Source of the DNA: Enterovirga rhinocerotis | GTDB lineage: Bacteria; Pseudomonadota; Alphaproteobacteria; Rhizobiales; Beijerinckiaceae | Direction of reading: 5' to 3' | Length of the DNA stretch: 64,000 nucleotides | Assembly (NCBI RefSeq): GCF_004363955.1 | Contig: NZ_SNZR01000011.1 | Location: 1,550,001 to 1,614,000 of the forward strand | Shown: in pieces, positions 1 through 9,389 of the stretch | Layout: the number at the start of each line of letters is the position of its first letter | Position numbering within the stretch: the first letter of the stretch is position 1 | Made by a program: the position numbers and the translations under genes | Notes under the pieces: generated by a model | Told to the model about the DNA's origin: nothing | What the model saw: only the letters and a program-made list of their open reading frames with translations | The model's database searches: none

Positions 1-967
1 CACATTGCAGGCCGATCACTCGGGTGACGAGTTGCTCTCCAGGGCTGAACCGGGCGAGCGGTCCCGACTGGAAGGATAGGAACATTCCGCTGAGGCGCCG
101 CCCGTCACCCGCCGCGCCGAGCACCGCCGCGACCTCCTCACCCACGGTCAGGGCATGCAGCTCGATCGCGGGGCGTCCTTCCGCGAGCCCTGCCAGCGCA
201 CCCGTCCGGAGGAATGTGCGGATATGCGGAGCGGCGAATGGATCGGCGATCCCGAGCTCGGCAAATCGATCCTCCTTCTGGCGATAGAAAGCGTCCAGGA
301 GGCGGTCGACCTCATCCGCGGTCCGTGCGCGCAGCACGCGGACCGGGCCGAAGGCGTCCATCGCGCGGCTCTTGCTCCGCAGCTTCTTGCGGGCATCGCC
401 CTTCATGCTGCGGCCGAGCGTCTTCTCGCCGGTATCCATCAGCCGGACCGACCAGACCGGGTCCGCCGCGGGCTCGCCGGCCGCGGCAAAGGGGTTCGGC
501 CGCCCCCGCCAGATCGCCGGCACGCTCGGCAGGTCGATCATGTCAGCCTGCATCGCGCGTCCGGCCGCCGTCAGGAAGGACGTCGCAGCCGCGGCGTCGA
601 GCGTCGCGAAGACGTCCGGCCGCGAAACAGGGAGGTTGAGGTTGGCGTGCTTGCCACCGATAGCCGCCGCGATGACAAGGCCGAATCGTCGCTCGATTCG
701 GAACGGCATCAGCAGGGCGGGTCCGGCATCGTCGGTCATGACAGCGATGCGGATGTCGCGCTCCGCATCGGGCAGGCTCGCGGCGAAAGAGGCGACCCAG
801 TCGAATCGACCGTAAGGCGACATGACGGCGTCGCGTTCCAGCCGTCGCCATATCGGCTCCGCTGTCCGGCAGCAGCTCAGGATCTCGATCGAGCCCGCTC
901 CCGATCCGGCCCCGACGCGTGTGATGGCTTGTCCGAGCGGCTGTCCGGCCGCCGACGCGGTCGACAT
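1..967 (-). CDS. CelD/BcsL-like GNAT acyltransferase, C-terminus cut by window edge
   Basis: The minus strand is open from an ATG at 965-967 to the window edge (322 codons, no stop). GGGGAGG lies about 6 nt before the ATG. The layout fits the GNAT-fold family that includes CelD/BcsL of cellulose biosynthesis: an N-terminal half with a 'GGKHANLNLPV' stretch, a basic 'KGDARKKLRSKSR' segment near residue 195, then 'DAFYRQKEDRFAELG'. Proteins of this family transfer an acyl group, and many sit in exopolysaccharide loci. The next gene, divergent, is a polysaccharide deacetylase, which fits an envelope or polysaccharide role. The substrate is not known. The last part of the protein lies outside the window. 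Confidence 0.8.
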   Translation of the reverse strand, partial: MSTASAAGQPLGQAITRVGAGSGAGSIEILSCCRTAEPIWRRLERDAVMSPYGRFDWVASFAASLPDAERDIRIAVMTDDAGPALLMPFRIERRFGLVIAAAIGGKHANLNLPVSRPDVFATLDAAAATSFLTAAGRAMQADMIDLPSVPAIWRGRPNPFAAAGEPAADPVWSVRLMDTGEKTLGRSMKGDARKKLRSKSRAMDAFGPVRVLRARTADEVDRLLDAFYRQKEDRFAELGIADPFAAPHIRTFLRTGALAGLAEGRPAIELHALTVGEEVAAVLGAAGDGRRLSGMFLSFQSGPLARFSPGEQLVTRVIGLQC

Positions 968-1038
968 GGAAGCCTCCCCTGGTTGCCCGACGAGGCAGCG
1001 GTAACGGAACTTTGTTAAACCTGCGCTAAGCTTATGCG

Positions 1039-2082
1039 ATGGCCATAAGCCTGAGACATCGGATCATCGGCGCTGGCCTGACGGCCGTCGCTGCCAGCCG
1101 GGCCGACCTGTGGCTTGCGCCTCTCGCGCGGGGACTGGGCGCGATCCTCACCTTCCATCATGTGCGACCGCAGCGAGCGGACGGATTTCGCCCGAACGCT
1201 CTTCTGGAGATCACGCCCGAGCATCTCGACGGGACGCTCGAACTCGTGCGGCGCCTCGGACTCGAGATCGTGCCGCTCGATGCGGTTCCGGATCGGCTCA
1301 CCCGCGGTGAGGGCGGCTTCGTCGCACTCACCTTCGACGACGGCTACCGCGACAACCGCGACCATGCCCTGCCCGTTCTGCGCCGCCATGGCGCGCCCTG
1401 GACGATGTTCGTCACCACCGATTTCGCATCGGGCCGGGGGAGCTTGTGGTGGGTGGAGCTCGAAGAGGCGATCCGGGCGTCGGATCGGATCGTCTTCGAC
1501 GGCCGGGTTCTGCCATGCGGCACGTCGCAAGAGAAGGATGCGGCATTCGCCGCCCTTTATGCCGATCTGCGGGCCGGGCCGGAGCCGCGGCTGCGCGAGG
1601 CGACGGCCCGGCTTTGCGAAGAGGCCGGGATCGATCGCGCGCGCCTCGTGCCGGACCTCTGCCTCTCCTGGAGCGAGCTCGACGCGCTCGCCGCGAGCGA
1701 GAACGCGCCGGCGATCGGCGCGCATACGCTGACCCATCCGATGCTCGCGCGATGGGACGAGGCCACCGCTCGGCGCGAGATCACGGAGCCGAAGGCCGCG
1801 ATCGAGGAGAAGCTCGGCTCACCGGTTCGGCATCTCGCCTACCCCGTCGGCGATCCGGGCTCCGCCGGCTTCCGCGAATTCGCCATCGCCCGCGAGGCCG
1901 GCTACGCGACGGCCGTGACGACGCGGCCCGGCCATCTCTTTGCCGGGCATGCGGCCCATCTCACCGCCCTGCCCCGCGTCTCGATCAACGGCCTCTATCA
2001 GACCGAAGCCGCGACGCGGGCGCTTCTTTCGGGCGTCCCCTTCCTGGCCTGGAACCGAGGACGCCGGCTGAATGTCGGCTAG
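1039..2082 (+). CDS. polysaccharide deacetylase family protein (NodB/CE4 fold)
   Basis: A 347-residue protein with the CE4 motifs in order: 'TFDDGYRDN' (Asp100, Asp101) supplies the catalytic base and a metal ligand, and 'HTLTH' (His229, His233) supplies the remaining zinc ligands. The family removes N- or O-acetyl groups from polysaccharides. An N-terminal 'LTFHHV' precedes the core. No clear signal peptide is visible, although residues 8-35 are fairly hydrophobic. It is divergent from an acyltransferase gene with about 70 bp between the starts, so the pair may act on the same exported polymer. No good ribosome-binding site is visible, so the start is less certain than the fold. Confidence 0.9.
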   Translation: MAISLRHRIIGAGLTAVAASRADLWLAPLARGLGAILTFHHVRPQRADGFRPNALLEITPEHLDGTLELVRRLGLEIVPLDAVPDRLTRGEGGFVALTFDDGYRDNRDHALPVLRRHGAPWTMFVTTDFASGRGSLWWVELEEAIRASDRIVFDGRVLPCGTSQEKDAAFAALYADLRAGPEPRLREATARLCEEAGIDRARLVPDLCLSWSELDALAASENAPAIGAHTLTHPMLARWDEATARREITEPKAAIEEKLGSPVRHLAYPVGDPGSAGFREFAIAREAGYATAVTTRPGHLFAGHAAHLTALPRVSINGLYQTEAATRALLSGVPFLAWNRGRRLNVG

Positions 2083-2097
2083 CGCCGCGCGTGGGGG

Positions 2098-3087
2098 CTA
2101 CTTGGTCTCGCTGGCCTTCACGCCGGAGCTTTCGACGAGCTTGGCGATCCGGGGCATGTCATCGGCGAACAGCTTGGCGTGAGCTTCGGGCGTCTGCTGA
2201 TCCTCGGGAAACGTCACGGTCCCCATCTGCAGCAGTTTCTGACGGACGCCGGGATCCGCGAGCGCCTCGCGCAAGGCGGCGTTCAGCGCCGCGACCGTCT
2301 CCTTCGGCGTGCCCTTCGAGACGTACATGCCGTGCCACATCGTGTACGTGACCTGCGGCATGCCGATCTCCGCCGTCGTCGGAACATCGGGCGCCTGGTC
2401 CAGGCGCTTCGTCGAGGTCATCGCGATCCCGTGGAGCGAGCCTGCCTGGACCTGGGAGAGCGCATTCGTCGCCTGATCGCAGAGGAGATCGATCTGCCCG
2501 GCGAGAAGGTCGGTGATGGCGGGGCCCGAGCCGCGATAGGCGACCACGGTCGGCCTGAAGCCGAGCACATTGCCGATCATCACCGCGCAGAGATGGCTGT
2601 TCGTCCCGACACCGCCATGGGCGAAGTTCGCCTTCTCGCCCTGAGCCTTGATCCAGGCGACGATCTCCTTCTGATCCTTGCCGGGGATGGTTTTGCGGCC
2701 GACGAGCAGCATCGGCGCATTGTTCACGAGCCCGATCGGCTCGAACGCCGTCTTGGTGTCGTAGCGGAGATTGGTGAACAGGCTCGGGGCGGAGAGCAGC
2801 GCCGAGTGATTGATCAGGATCGAGCTGCCGTCCGGCGCCGAGCGTGCGACCCGTTCGTTGGCGATGGTCCCGCCACCGCCCACGACATTCTCGATGATGA
2901 CGCTCCGTCCGAGGGCGCGGGACATTCTCTCACCCACGAGCCGCGCGACCGCATCCGTGCCGCCGCCCGCCGAATAGGGCACGACGATGGTGACGACGCC
3001 GGATGGCGACTGTGCCTGGACGGAGAATGGAAGCAGGATGGCGAGCGCTGCCGCGGCCAAGCCCTTGAAGACGTGCCGATCGATCAT
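2098..3087 (-). CDS. TTT-family (Bug) tripartite tricarboxylate transporter substrate-binding protein
   Basis: A 329-residue periplasmic solute receptor. The start at 3087 is chosen because GGAGGAACG lies just upstream and a clean signal peptide follows (MIDRHVFKGLAAAALAILL, cleaved near SVQAQ). The mature protein begins with the family pattern 'VTIVVPYSAGGGTDAVARL' and continues with 'RYDTKTAFEPIG' and 'GQIDLLCDQ', typical of Bug receptors that bind small carboxylates. No TctA or TctB membrane genes are next to it, so it is an orphan receptor, as is common for this family. It is divergent from ilvD across about 170 bp that must hold both promoters. The ligand cannot be read from the sequence. 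Confidence 0.9.
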   Translation of the reverse strand: MIDRHVFKGLAAAALAILLPFSVQAQSPSGVVTIVVPYSAGGGTDAVARLVGERMSRALGRSVIIENVVGGGGTIANERVARSAPDGSSILINHSALLSAPSLFTNLRYDTKTAFEPIGLVNNAPMLLVGRKTIPGKDQKEIVAWIKAQGEKANFAHGGVGTNSHLCAVMIGNVLGFRPTVVAYRGSGPAITDLLAGQIDLLCDQATNALSQVQAGSLHGIAMTSTKRLDQAPDVPTTAEIGMPQVTYTMWHGMYVSKGTPKETVAALNAALREALADPGVRQKLLQMGTVTFPEDQQTPEAHAKLFADDMPRIAKLVESSGVKASETK

Positions 3088-3260
3088 CTTTGACGTTCCT
3101 CCGATGTGTTTTGGTTTTGCTTGATCGTATACAGGTTCGTCGGCGCACGCGATTCCGCGCTGCAACACCGAAGCGGAGCGAAGAGCGCCCGCATTGAAAA
3201 TGCCGCGCGGTTCTGTGACAGAGGCGCGACAGCTTAGAACCAATTGAAGCCGGAAGCCTC

Positions 3261-5093
3261 ATGCCCGCCTATCGCTCGCGCACCTCCACTCATGGCCGCA
3301 ACATGGCCGGTGCTCGCGGGCTTTGGCGCGCGACCGGCATGAAGGACGGCGATTTCGGCAAGCCGATCATCGCAGTCGTGAACTCCTTCACCCAGTTCGT
3401 GCCGGGGCACGTGCACCTGAAGGATCTCGGCCAGCTCGTGGCGCGCGAGATCGAGCAGGCGGGGGGCGTCGCCAAGGAGTTCAACACGATCGCCGTGGAT
3501 GACGGCATCGCGATGGGCCATGATGGGATGCTGTATTCGCTGCCCTCGCGGGAGCTGATCGCCGACAGCGTCGAGTACATGGTCAACGCCCATTGCGCCG
3601 ACGCGATGGTCTGCATCTCGAATTGCGACAAGATCACCCCCGGCATGCTGATGGCGTCGCTCCGCCTCAACATCCCGACCGTCTTCGTCTCCGGCGGCCC
3701 GATGGAGGCCGGGAAGGTGGTGCTCGGCGGCATCACGAAGAAGTACGACCTCGTCGACGCCATGATCGCGGCCGCCGACGACCGCGTCTCCGACGAGGAC
3801 GTGAAGATCATCGAACGCTCGGCCTGCCCGACCTGCGGCTCCTGCTCGGGCATGTTCACCGCCAATTCGATGAACTGCCTGACCGAGGCGCTGGGCCTCG
3901 CCCTCCCCGGCAACGGCTCGGTCCTCGCGACCCATGCCGATCGCCGACGTCTCTTCGTCGAGGCGGGGCACCTCGTGGTCGACCTGGCACAGCGCTATTA
4001 CGAGCAGGACGATGCGAGCGTCCTGCCGCGCAATATCGCGACCGTCGCCGCCTTCGAAAACGCGATGACGCTCGACATCGCCATGGGCGGCTCGACCAAT
4101 ACCGTGCTGCACCTCCTGGCCGCCGCATACGAGGGCGAGGTGCCCTTCACGATGGCCGATATCGACCGCCTGTCGCGGCGCGTGCCGGTGCTCTGCAAGG
4201 TCGCTCCCGCCGTCGCCAACATCCATATGGAGGACGTGCACCGCGCCGGCGGCATCATGGCGATCCTCGGAGAACTCGACCGGGCCGGCCTGATCGACAA
4301 GAGCACCGGCAACATCGCCGCCGGGACCCTCGGCGAGGCGCTGGCGCGCTGGGACATCCGCGCGACCCAGAGCACCACCGTGCACGAGTTCTACCGCGCA
4401 GCGCCGGGCGGCGTGCCGACGCAAGTCGCCTTCAGCCAATCCTCGCGCTTCGACGACCTCGATCTCGATCGCGCGGGCGGCGTCATCCGGGACTTGGAAC
4501 ACGCCTATTCGACGGACGGCGGGCTCGCCGTTCTTTACGGCAACCTCGCGCTCGACGGCTGCATCGTGAAGACGGCCGGGGTCGACGCCTCGATCCTGAC
4601 CTTCGCCGGCCCCGCGCATGTCTTCGAGAGCCAGGACGCGGCGGTGGAAGGCATCCTCCAGAACAAGGTGAAGGCGGGCGAGGTGGTCCTGATCCGCTAC
4701 GAGGGTCCGCGCGGCGGCCCCGGCATGCAGGAGATGCTCTATCCGACGAGCTACCTGAAATCGAAGCAGCTCGGGAAGGCCTGCGCGCTCGTCACGGACG
4801 GGCGCTTCTCGGGCGGCTCCTCCGGCCTCTCCATCGGCCACGTCTCCCCGGAAGCGGCGGAGGGCGGCCTCATCGGCCTCGTCCGGCAGGGCGACCTGAT
4901 CGAGATCGATATTCCCAATCGCCGGATCCATCTCGCCGTCGACGACGCGGAACTCGCCCGCCGCCAGACCGAGCAGGAGAAGGCAGGCTGGCAGCCGGCG
5001 GCACCGCGCAAGCGGAAGGTCACGACGGCACTGAAGGCCTATGCGAAGCTGGCGACCAGTGCTGCCAAGGGAGCGGTGCGCGTGGTGGACTGA
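3261..5093 (+). CDS. ilvD: dihydroxy-acid dehydratase
   Basis: IlvD dehydrates 2,3-dihydroxy-3-methylbutanoate and its isoleucine-pathway homologue to the 2-keto acids of branched-chain amino acid synthesis. The 610-residue length and the N-terminus '[18 protein letters not shown]' match the long, E. coli-like type. Iron-sulfur cluster cysteines lie in '[10 protein letters not shown]' (Cys122) and '[11 protein letters not shown]' (Cys192, Cys195). The C-terminal '[15 protein letters not shown]' motif is present. It is followed 56 bp later by an aminotransferase-type gene on the same strand, though nothing else ties that gene to branched-chain synthesis. Confidence 0.97.
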   Translation: MPAYRSRTSTHGRNMAGARGLWRATGMKDGDFGKPIIAVVNSFTQFVPGHVHLKDLGQLVAREIEQAGGVAKEFNTIAVDDGIAMGHDGMLYSLPSRELIADSVEYMVNAHCADAMVCISNCDKITPGMLMASLRLNIPTVFVSGGPMEAGKVVLGGITKKYDLVDAMIAAADDRVSDEDVKIIERSACPTCGSCSGMFTANSMNCLTEALGLALPGNGSVLATHADRRRLFVEAGHLVVDLAQRYYEQDDASVLPRNIATVAAFENAMTLDIAMGGSTNTVLHLLAAAYEGEVPFTMADIDRLSRRVPVLCKVAPAVANIHMEDVHRAGGIMAILGELDRAGLIDKSTGNIAAGTLGEALARWDIRATQSTTVHEFYRAAPGGVPTQVAFSQSSRFDDLDLDRAGGVIRDLEHAYSTDGGLAVLYGNLALDGCIVKTAGVDASILTFAGPAHVFESQDAAVEGILQNKVKAGEVVLIRYEGPRGGPGMQEMLYPTSYLKSKQLGKACALVTDGRFSGGSSGLSIGHVSPEAAEGGLIGLVRQGDLIEIDIPNRRIHLAVDDAELARRQTEQEKAGWQPAAPRKRKVTTALKAYAKLATSAAKGAVRVVD

Positions 5094-5148
5094 TCCGCGC
5101 CGCGGCCCGTCTGGCAAACCGGCATCGCTCGCTCAACTGAGACCCAGG

Positions 5149-6273
5149 ATGACGCAGAGCCTGCCACCCCTGTTCGATCCCGGCGATTTCGCCATTTCGC
5201 CCGGGATCGTTCACGTCTGCGCGGGTGGCGAGAGCGCTCCGCTCCGTTCTCATGGTCCCGCCGTCGAGGCCTATCTGCGGGATAAGGCCGAGGGCATGGT
5301 CGGGCGGGACGCCCAGGAAGACGTGATCGGACGCGTCCGTGCGCGAGCCGGGGCTGTGTGGTCCGTCCCGGACGGCGATATCGGCTTCGTCGCCAACGTC
5401 GCCGAGGGGATGTCGATGCTGGTGGAGAGCATCGACTGGCGGGACGGCGACACGGTCTGCGTCGAGGGCAGCGAATATCCCTCCGTCGTGGCGCCGTTCC
5501 TGGCAGCCGCCCGCCGCGCGCCACAGGTCCGGTTCGCCCGCGGCACTGGGCCCGATCGGATCGTCGCGGCGATCGACAGCACGACGCGGCTCGTCGCCGT
5601 CAGCTACGTGTCCTATCTCAACGGCGAGCGCTTCGACCTTGCACGTCTGCGCGCCCGCGCGGACGAGGTCGGCGCCCTTCTCGTCGTGGACTACACCCAG
5701 GCCGCCGGCTATCTGCCGATCGATGCGTCCGTGGCTGATTTCGCCTTCAGCGCCTGCTACAAATGGCTCCTCGGGGTGACGGGCTGTGCCCTCGCGTTCT
5801 GGAACAGGGCCCGACAGCCGCACTGGAGGCCCCGCACCGCCGGCTGGTACTCGCTCGCGACAGGCGCTCGCCCGGATTATCGGGAAGGCCTCGCACTTCG
5901 GCCTGACGCGCTGCGTTTCACGCGCGGTAATCCCTCTCACGTGTCGCTCTACGTCCTCGACGGCGCCCTCGCCTATCTGGAGCGCTTTCGGCCCGAGAAG
6001 ATCCAGGCCCACGTCCAGGCTCTCACCACGACCCTGCATGAGCGCCTTCGCGCGGCTGGCCTCGACCCGTCGACGCCAGCCGATCCGGCCCGTCACGGCG
6101 CCAGCATCTGCATCGACGGCGATTACGGACCGCACATTCCCGCCGAGCTACAGCGGCGAGGCATCCTGCTGTGGGGCAATCGCGGCCGCCTCCGCATCAG
6201 CTTCCATGGCTATAACGGCGAGACCGACATCGACCGGATCATGACCGAGCTGCCGGCCGTGCTTCGGGGCTGA
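5149..6273 (+). CDS. class V aminotransferase-fold PLP enzyme
   Basis: A 374-residue protein of the PLP-dependent aminotransferase class V fold (cysteine desulfurase, isopenicillin-N epimerase and kynureninase relatives). 'SACYKWLLG' carries the PLP lysine (Lys205), preceded by 'VVDYTQAAGYLPID', whose aspartate binds the pyridine ring. The ATG at 5149 is preferred over upstream starts because it follows ilvD closely and begins the conserved fold. No cysteine-desulfurase active-site loop is obvious, so an epimerase, lyase or transaminase role is as likely. The substrate is unknown. Confidence 0.85.
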   Translation: MTQSLPPLFDPGDFAISPGIVHVCAGGESAPLRSHGPAVEAYLRDKAEGMVGRDAQEDVIGRVRARAGAVWSVPDGDIGFVANVAEGMSMLVESIDWRDGDTVCVEGSEYPSVVAPFLAAARRAPQVRFARGTGPDRIVAAIDSTTRLVAVSYVSYLNGERFDLARLRARADEVGALLVVDYTQAAGYLPIDASVADFAFSACYKWLLGVTGCALAFWNRARQPHWRPRTAGWYSLATGARPDYREGLALRPDALRFTRGNPSHVSLYVLDGALAYLERFRPEKIQAHVQALTTTLHERLRAAGLDPSTPADPARHGASICIDGDYGPHIPAELQRRGILLWGNRGRLRISFHGYNGETDIDRIMTELPAVLRG

Positions 6274-6296
6274 CGGCCCGCCGAGGCCCCGTCCCG

Positions 6297-7133
6297 TCAC
6301 GGTTCAGCCGCGGAGAACCAGACCTCGTCCAGAATGGCCGTCGCGGTGGCGTCAGGCTCCCGCTCTCGCCGCAGATGCAGGGAGCGCGTCTCGCCCAAGG
6401 CCCTCGGCCCCGGCCTGGTCCCACTTTCGCGCGCGCCGTCGGCACCGACGCACGCGATGAAGGCGACGCCGAAGAGCATCGTCGCGCGAAACCCCGACGG
6501 CTCTCGCCTCACCAGCAGCGTCCGTCCCACGTCCCGGGAGGGCTGCCATGGAACGATCAGGCGGCCGCCCGGCTTCAACGCGTCGAGCCAAGCCATCGGT
6601 GGAGCCTCGACGGAAGCGGCGGCATAGATGACGTCGGCAGGGGGCAACGGCCCGAGCCCCGAGCGGGCGAGGAGGCGCACGCGGGCCAGGCTGGCGAGGT
6701 TCGTCCGCGCCGACCTCGCGAGGCGTCCGTCGATCTCGTAGGCCTCGACCCGGCCGGCCTCACCGACGAGCTCCGCCAGAATGGCTGTGTAGTAGCCCGT
6801 CCCCGCGCCGATCTGCACGATCGTCTCCCCAGGCTGCGGAGCGACCGCTGCCATCCAGGCGGCATGAAGCGACGGCTGGCCGTTATTGATGCCTCGCCGG
6901 GCGTCGAGCACGATCAGGACGTCGTCGTAAAGCTTTGCGGGGTCCGACGTCATCCCGTGCCCGCCGGCGCCTCCCGCGAAGATCTCCCAGGGTGCCGGGG
7001 TGAGGAACTCCTCCCGCCGCACCGCGGCGAAGGCGCGGGCGACCGCCTCCGTCTCGAAGCCCAGTCCGCCCGCAAGGCCGACGATCTTCGCGGCAAAGCG
7101 CGCCCGAATGTCGTGAAGGGATCTCGCATTCAT
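6297..7133 (-). CDS. protein-L-isoaspartate O-methyltransferase-like protein
   Basis: A 278-residue SAM-dependent methyltransferase of the PCMT family. 'VQIGAGTGYYTAILAEL' is motif I, 'EAYEID' follows, and 'ALKPGGRLIVPW' is the late strand motif. True Pcm uses SAM to methylate isoaspartyl residues for repair. Here the usual 'GQTISQP' segment reads 'GINNGQPSLHAAWM', a divergent form seen in PCMT-like proteins, so the substrate may differ. The start at 7133 is the first Met matching the family N-terminus; a longer open frame runs back to 7268 but would read through a tandem repeat. Confidence 0.8.
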   Translation of the reverse strand: MNARSLHDIRARFAAKIVGLAGGLGFETEAVARAFAAVRREEFLTPAPWEIFAGGAGGHGMTSDPAKLYDDVLIVLDARRGINNGQPSLHAAWMAAVAPQPGETIVQIGAGTGYYTAILAELVGEAGRVEAYEIDGRLARSARTNLASLARVRLLARSGLGPLPPADVIYAAASVEAPPMAWLDALKPGGRLIVPWQPSRDVGRTLLVRREPSGFRATMLFGVAFIACVGADGARESGTRPGPRALGETRSLHLRREREPDATATAILDEVWFSAAEP

Positions 7134-7183
7134 CACGATCGTCAACGCCCAGCCGCGCGGCGGGCTCCACGACACCAGAGCGC

Positions 7184-7259
7184 CCAGGATCACATGACGC
7201 CAGGATCCCGGGACGCCAGGATACCGCGAGACCAGGATCCCCGGTTCCCGTGATCCTGG
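7184..7259. repeat. four 16-bp direct units with a terminal inverted copy
   Basis: CCAGGAT begins at 7184, 7200, 7216 and 7232, an exact 16-bp spacing. The remaining 9 bases of each unit vary. A reverse-complement copy, GTGATCCTGG at 7250-7259, mirrors CCAGGATCAC at 7184-7193. The array fills the gap between a methyltransferase start (minus strand) and a peptidase start (plus strand), so it sits where both promoters should be. It could be an operator array or a simple tandem duplication; the sequence does not decide. Confidence 0.85.
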
Positions 7260-7350
7260 ACGGCCCATGCGAGCCCCGCCCCTTCCGCCATGCGCCGAAG
7301 CCGGCCTATCCTTCCGCGGGACCTTCGATCCGGGACTGCGAGGAGCGGGC

Positions 7351-8334
7351 GTGAATCTTCTGATCGATATCGGCGGACTGACCGTCGGCCAGGCGCAGGA
7401 CGAGCACCTGGCGAGCGGGGTGACGGTCGTCGTGTTCGACGAACCCGCGATCGCGGGCGTCGCCGTCCTCGGCGGGGCTCCGGCGGGACGCGATCAGGAA
7501 TGCCTCCTGCCGGACAGGACCGTCGAGCGGGTCGATGCACTCGTCCTCTCTGGCGGCTCGAGCTTCGGCCTCGACGCGACGACCGGCGTCCAGGCCTGGC
7601 TGCGCGAACGGGGGCGCGGCATCGCCGTCGGCAATGTCCGAGTGCCGATCGTGCCGACCGCGATCCTCTTCGACCTCGTCAACGGCGGCGACAAGGACTG
7701 GGGCCAGTATCCGCCGTACCGGGAACTCGGCTACGCCGCCTGCCAGGCCGCCGGAACACGCTTCGACCTCGGCACGGCCGGGGCTGGCTACGGCGCGACT
7801 ACGGTGGACCTGAAAGGCGGGCTCGGTTCGGCCAGCATCCGCACGACGGCCGGCCATACGGTGGCGGCGGTCGTCGCCGTCAATGCGATCGGTTCGGCGA
7901 TGATTGGGAACGGCCCGCATTTCTGGGCGGCGCCCTACGAGATCGGCGGCGAGTTCGGCGGCCTCGGCTGGCCCGCTCAGCCGACCGATGTGTATCCTCT
8001 CGCTTGGAAAGGCCAGGGCGTGACCGCGACGACGATCGGGATCGTCGCCACCGATGCCGTGCTGACGAAGGCGCAGGCGACACGTCTCGCCGCCGTGGCG
8101 GGGACCGGCCTCGGCAAGGCGCTCCGTCTCTCCCACGCCTCGATGGACGGCGACACGATCTTCGCCGCCGCGACGGGCCAGAAGCCCCTCCGCCCCGGCC
8201 TCGACGACTTCATCGAACTGGCAGCCCGCGCCTCGGACTGCGTCGCGAGGGCTCTCGCCCGCGGCGTGTACGAAGCGACCGCCCTGCCCTTCCCGGGATC
8301 GCTACCGAGCTGGCGAGATCGTCACGACAAATGA
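7351..8334 (+). CDS. P1 (S58, DmpA-like) family peptidase
   Basis: A 327-residue member of the DmpA/L-aminopeptidase family, which are Ntn-type autoprocessing hydrolases that release N-terminal residues or beta-peptides. Family motifs: 'LSGGSSFGLDATTGVQ' near residues 66-81, 'VPTAILFDL', and 'GAGYGATTVDLKGGLGSAS', followed by 'VAAVVAVNAIGSA'. 'ASMDGDTIFAAATG' is the conserved C-terminal block. The GTG at 7351 is chosen because AGGAG lies five bases before it and the protein then starts at the usual 'NLLIDIGGLTVG'. A longer frame to 7267 would include the tandem repeat region. Confidence 0.9.
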   Translation: MNLLIDIGGLTVGQAQDEHLASGVTVVVFDEPAIAGVAVLGGAPAGRDQECLLPDRTVERVDALVLSGGSSFGLDATTGVQAWLRERGRGIAVGNVRVPIVPTAILFDLVNGGDKDWGQYPPYRELGYAACQAAGTRFDLGTAGAGYGATTVDLKGGLGSASIRTTAGHTVAAVVAVNAIGSAMIGNGPHFWAAPYEIGGEFGGLGWPAQPTDVYPLAWKGQGVTATTIGIVATDAVLTKAQATRLAAVAGTGLGKALRLSHASMDGDTIFAAATGQKPLRPGLDDFIELAARASDCVARALARGVYEATALPFPGSLPSWRDRHDK

Positions 8335-8623
8335 ATGGGTTGCCTCGACTCGCGGAAGTTACGGGCGAGCGCTGACGGGGCGAGGATTGAAGGCACGATC
8401 CGTCATGATTTTCAGAGAGTTACGCCAGGGGCCATCTGTGCCCCGAGCGTCAGATTCAGAATACGTATTAATATGACCGCATAACTTATTGTTTTAGAAA
8501 GACCATAACCGCTCTCTCCCTCGCCCCTTTCGGCATCTCCGCACGCCATCGTCCGCCCGCCGGTCAACTGCAAATCGTGGCTCGCGGATTGCCGGGCCTC
8601 GGCCCCCGTGATAGCCGGCCGGC
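8335..8623. other. 289-bp intergenic region with an AT-rich core
   Basis: No gene is seen. The stretch from about 8450 to 8515 is much richer in A and T than its surroundings and contains the 10-bp palindrome AATACGTATT at 8460-8469 followed by ATTAATATGACC. It may hold the rpe promoter, but I could not assign confident -35 and -10 boxes. Confidence 0.5.
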
Positions 8624-9307
8624 ATGCCCATCTCGCCCGTCCTCGTCGCACCCTCGGTGCTCGCCTGCGATTTCGGTCGCCTCGCCGAGGAAGTCCGTGC
8701 CGTCGACCAGGCTGGAGCCGATTGGATCCATGTCGACATCATGGACGGCCATTTCGTGCCGAACATCAGCTTCGGGCCAGACATCACGCGGGTGATCCGC
8801 AAGGCGACCGGCAAGCCGCTCGACGTCCATCTGATGATCGCTCCGACCGATCCCTACCTCCAGGCCTTCGCGGAAGCCGGGGCCGACGTCATCACCGTCC
8901 ACGCCGAGGCCGGGCCGCATCTGCACCGCTCGCTCCAGGCCATTCGCGCCTTGGGCAAGAAGGCGGGCGTCGCCATCAATCCTGGAACGCCTGAAAGCGT
9001 GGTCGAGCCGGTGCTCGACATGGTCGACCTCATCCTCGTGATGACGGTCAATCCGGGCTTCGGCGGCCAGAAGTTCCTCGAGGCCCCGCTCGAGAAGATC
9101 CGGCGCCTGCGCGCCATGACGGCCGGCCGCGACATCCTGATCGAGGTCGATGGCGGCATCACCGTCGAGACGGCGCCGCTCGCCGCAGAGGCGGGCGCGA
9201 GCGTGCTCGTCGCCGGCTCGGCCGTCTTCGGCAAGGGGCCGGACTACGCCAAGCCGATCGACGCCATCCGTGCCGCCGCCGAACGGGCGACGGGCCTCTG
9301 GGCGTGA
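8624..9307 (+). CDS. rpe: ribulose-phosphate 3-epimerase
   Basis: A 227-residue TIM-barrel enzyme interconverting D-ribulose 5-phosphate and D-xylulose 5-phosphate (pentose phosphate pathway, or Calvin cycle where present). Signature segments are '[12 protein letters not shown]', '[17 protein letters not shown]' with the metal-binding His and the catalytic Asp, 'VHLMI', '[12 protein letters not shown]' and 'EVDGGI' with the second catalytic Asp. Length matches the family. It stands upstream of purB, separated by a palindromic repeat. Confidence 0.97.
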   Translation: MPISPVLVAPSVLACDFGRLAEEVRAVDQAGADWIHVDIMDGHFVPNISFGPDITRVIRKATGKPLDVHLMIAPTDPYLQAFAEAGADVITVHAEAGPHLHRSLQAIRALGKKAGVAINPGTPESVVEPVLDMVDLILVMTVNPGFGGQKFLEAPLEKIRRLRAMTAGRDILIEVDGGITVETAPLAAEAGASVLVAGSAVFGKGPDYAKPIDAIRAAAERATGLWA

Positions 9308-9320
9308 ACGCCCACACGCT

Positions 9321-9363
9321 CCTCATGCCGAGGTGCTTGCCGAAGGCGAGCCTCGGGATGAGG
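9321..9363. repeat. REP-like palindrome after rpe
   Basis: CCTCATGCCGAGG at the left and CCTCGGGATGAGG at the right pair across a GC-rich loop. It lies between rpe and purB, both on the plus strand. It looks like the extragenic palindromes common in this bacterial group and could act as a terminator or an mRNA-stabilising hairpin. There is no T-run after it. Confidence 0.7.
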
Positions 9364-9389
9364 ACGGTTCAGACTGACGAGACGCAGCC

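Noticed and set aside
372-815. 147-codon plus-strand frame near the window start
   Set aside because: It is opposite a minus-strand acyltransferase that runs off the window edge. The minus-strand protein has conserved blocks and a good ribosome-binding site.
3234-5117. 627-codon open frame on the minus strand over ilvD
   Set aside because: It is the antisense shadow of ilvD: composition is His/Asp/Arg-rich without motifs, and the plus-strand protein is an unmistakable dihydroxy-acid dehydratase.
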